Shown in pieces: positions 61,850 through 64,000 of a DNA stretch of 64,000 nucleotides (positions within the stretch are counted from its first letter, which is position 1; every line of letters begins with the position of its first letter). The DNA is from Micropterus salmoides (Eukaryota > Chordata > Actinopteri > Centrarchiformes > Centrarchidae): positions 21,411,943 through 21,475,942 of the forward strand of contig NW_024040707.1 of the NCBI RefSeq assembly GCF_014851395.1, in the 5' to 3' direction. A program made the translations under genes and the position numbers. The notes beneath the pieces were generated by a model that did not search any database, was not told where the DNA came from, and saw only the letters and a program-made list of their open reading frames with translations.

Positions 61850-62590
61850 GAAACTCTAAAAACAAATCCACAACTTCTCACCCAAGACCCCAAACAACCT
61901 ATTTTCAGGTCAAAATGAAGCTCTCCACTAAAAACCATTCAATGTTGCTGAAAAACCAAACTTTGCCCTCAGACATGACACACAAGCCCTCAAAAACACA
62001 CACACTACAACACAGTCTTACACATTGGTGAGATAAATTCAAAACACTACAAAAACTGATTATTAGTAATGTCACGTGTGGCCTCAAACCTTTTCACATG
62101 ATGAACACAAAAGAAATAATGTAAACATGTCCTGCCTTTGGTCTGGGACAGGCCAGAGATTCTCATCCTCCACCTCCTTCTCCTCCTATACTGTTCCTCT
62201 TCCTTCATGTCTTCCTCCTCTTCCTCCTTCTCCTCTCTGGTGTCCTCTACCTCTTCCTTCACATTTCTCTGCATCCATTGTTCCAAAACTGAATGAAGTG
62301 ACTCCGGCCCTTTTATCTATTGAAGTTTCTGATTGGTGTGTTATCAATTTTGACTGTGTTTCCACCTGGGTAGCTGTGTACTAATTGAGCCAAAGCTGTG
62401 CTGACTTGAGTGAACAGTATTGAATGTCAGTGGTTTCTGAATGACCACATGGTGCAGGCAATGAGAAATGAAGGGATTTGTGTGTAGAGTTTAGGAAAAT
62501 GGGTGGGCTTTTTGAAAAATTTTATTTCAAAAAGCCTGCTTATAGAGTTCAAGCAATTGGGAAAAACTGTAATAAGTCAGGTTTAACTGT
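61850..62590. repeat. Tc1/IS630-like non-autonomous element
   Basis: Starts near aaatccacaacttctcaccc and cattttcaggtcaaaatgaag-like sequence, which recurs at 63930-64000. A minus-strand frame (62047-62286) gives WMQRNVKEEVEDTREE followed by a very acidic and Arg-rich tract, resembling the charged N-terminus of a fish transposase but without any catalytic domain. The right part (62400-62590) has the character of the repeat's other end. Classification tentative. Confidence 0.4.
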
Positions 62591-63499
62591 GGTGTTTATT
62601 TTCACACTGCTTGTCTAGATTTTTTTTTTTACTCTTTGCCATGAATATCAAGGACAGGCAACTCGAATGGTTCCTTTAAAGTTAGCATCACTTTCGACAA
62701 GACAGGTTTTTAGGGACGAGATAGGCAGACACTCCATTCAGGTTAATGTGCAATTAAACTATGGCTCTTTCCAAGTGAAGACAAAATATGCTTGCCATTT
62801 TGAAAGGACGAAGATGTTTACACACTTATGAAAAGAGTGTTTCTTTCATTCCCTTCAAACTAAAAATGTAAAGGGTACAGAAGCTTTCATAAGATGTCTA
62901 CACCGTCCTCATAAATCAGCTTTGAAGGCTTAGGGTTATTGTTCCCAGGACTTCAGCAGTTTTACACACTGTCTTTTCTTTTGTCCTTATCCATACATGT
63001 ACTGGTCAGTAAAATAATCATCACCTTTATCAGTTGTCACTGTTCTCAAACTGAACAGTAGCTTCTGTCTCTGCTTGTTGTGCCTTCTTCTGCCTGCTCT
63101 AGATGAAATCTGACTCCTGTCCTTAAGAGCATGAAAAACAACACTGTCTCCATAAGTCATGATAATTATAGTCTGCACAATTACATTTTGTTTCCTTAAG
63201 GGACAGCACGCAGCTTTGCATGTATCTGATGTAAGAGGAGTCTGGCTGAGCTCCCTATGCTGTGAGACTGGACTGTCTATCTGATTCTGTCCCCCGATCC
63301 TGATAAGGTGGTGCCAGTGCATGCAGTCTTCTCTGCTGTGTCAAGGTGAGCCAGCCAAAAACACAATATGTCAGCATTTGTGGGTTAAGCCTTCAGGTTA
63401 AAGCAACAGATTCATGAACCACTTTTCTATTAGTAAAAAAAATAGTTCCAATGAAAACTGTTCACAATGCTGTCGTGGATTATTCTGAAGAAGTAGGGA

Positions 63500-63690
63500 C
63501 AGTGGTAGAAGAAGGATCCTTTCTGTTACTTAAAAAGTCTAAATCTTACCAAAGTAAAAGTAGAAAGGTATTCTCACCAAATGTAGCTATAATTTAAACT
63601 ACTTGCAAAACCTTTGGTAAGTATTTATGGCTGTAAATAAAAGTAGAACACAAACAGTACACGTATAAAATAGCAGGAAATTGAATTACT
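63500..63690. repeat. Possible copy of the 'acttaagtaaa' repeat
   Basis: Motifs gtggtagaagaaggatcctt, taccaaagtaaaagtagaaa and tgtaaataaaagtagaacac resemble, in order, the repeat at 61085-61705, but with considerable decay. Confidence 0.35.
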
Positions 63691-63924
63691 TAAGGATAGT
63701 ACATGCGTTTCAAAATTTGAATTGAGCAAACCATAAAAACATTTTTATGTGACCGTAAAGGTGGTCATCTTTCAACCCATTAGCAGCCATGCACTGTCTC
63801 TGTAATGTCTTTTTAGATTGTAATGAGAACAACAAAGTGATCTACTGGAGATGCAATACCACTCATAACCCCTGGGTGGGTGTCTCCACTTGAAGATCTC
63901 ACGAGTCTAATTATGCATCTTTTT

Positions 63925-64000
63925 TTCAAAGATCTTAACACAAATCCACAACTTCTCACCCAATTCCCCAAATATGCTATTTTCAGGTCAAAATGAAGCT
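63925..64000. repeat. Start of a second copy of the 61850 repeat
   Basis: aaatccacaacttctcaccc and ttttcaggtcaaaatgaagc match 61863-61921 in the same orientation, with a few substitutions. The rest is beyond the window. Confidence 0.7.

Noticed and set aside
62987..63322. 111-codon minus-strand open frame
   Set aside because: No family resemblance or splice signals; intergenic.

Overview
This is vertebrate nuclear DNA, almost certainly from a ray-finned fish. Genes are split into many short exons with GT-AG introns. The encoded proteins are vertebrate-specific, and the introns are full of repeats typical of teleosts (Tc1, hAT and piggyBac relics, Rex/Babar-like LINE tails, BEL/Pao pieces, MITEs). 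There are no bacterial genes, operons or CRISPR arrays. Exon boundaries below were worked out by hand from splice signals, reading phase and family similarity. In every gene model the exon lengths sum to a multiple of three.

Layout. (1) 1-12374, plus strand: the 3' part of sycp2 (synaptonemal complex protein 2), 15 exons, ending in a coiled-coil C-terminus. One intron holds a Tc1 transposon that itself carries two retrotransposon insertions. Another holds a deleted hAT element. (2) 12375-13461: short tail-to-tail interval with the 3' UTRs of sycp2 and phactr3. (3) 13462-46562, minus strand: phactr3 (phosphatase and actin regulator 3, scapinin), 12 coding exons, 545 aa predicted, with an 18-kb first intron. 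(4) 46563-47604: divergent promoter interval with a (TG)25 microsatellite. (5) 47605-54199, plus strand: pigt (GPI transamidase subunit), 11 exons, 647 aa predicted. (6) 56410-57386 and 58554-60461, minus strand: two tandem genes for small secreted WAP four-disulfide-core proteins. The second copy is rearranged and interleaved with fragments of a BEL/Pao retrotransposon. (7) 60.5-64 kb: intergenic repeats.

The genes are not functionally linked: meiotic chromosome axis (sycp2), PP1/actin regulation (phactr3), GPI anchoring in the ER (pigt) and secreted protease inhibitor-like proteins (WAP). The neighbourhood is informative for synteny. From memory, SYCP2-PHACTR3 are neighbours on human 20q13.3 and PIGT lies beside the WFDC cluster on 20q13.1. 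Here the two pairs are joined.

Points most worth checking: the WAP/retroelement mosaic, including a splice donor formed at a retroelement junction and a lost cysteine; the apparent absence of the N-terminal RPEL exon of phactr3, in an intron that carries a piggyBac relic; and the nested transposons with readable target-site duplications. I saw no clear sign of a wholly new biological system.
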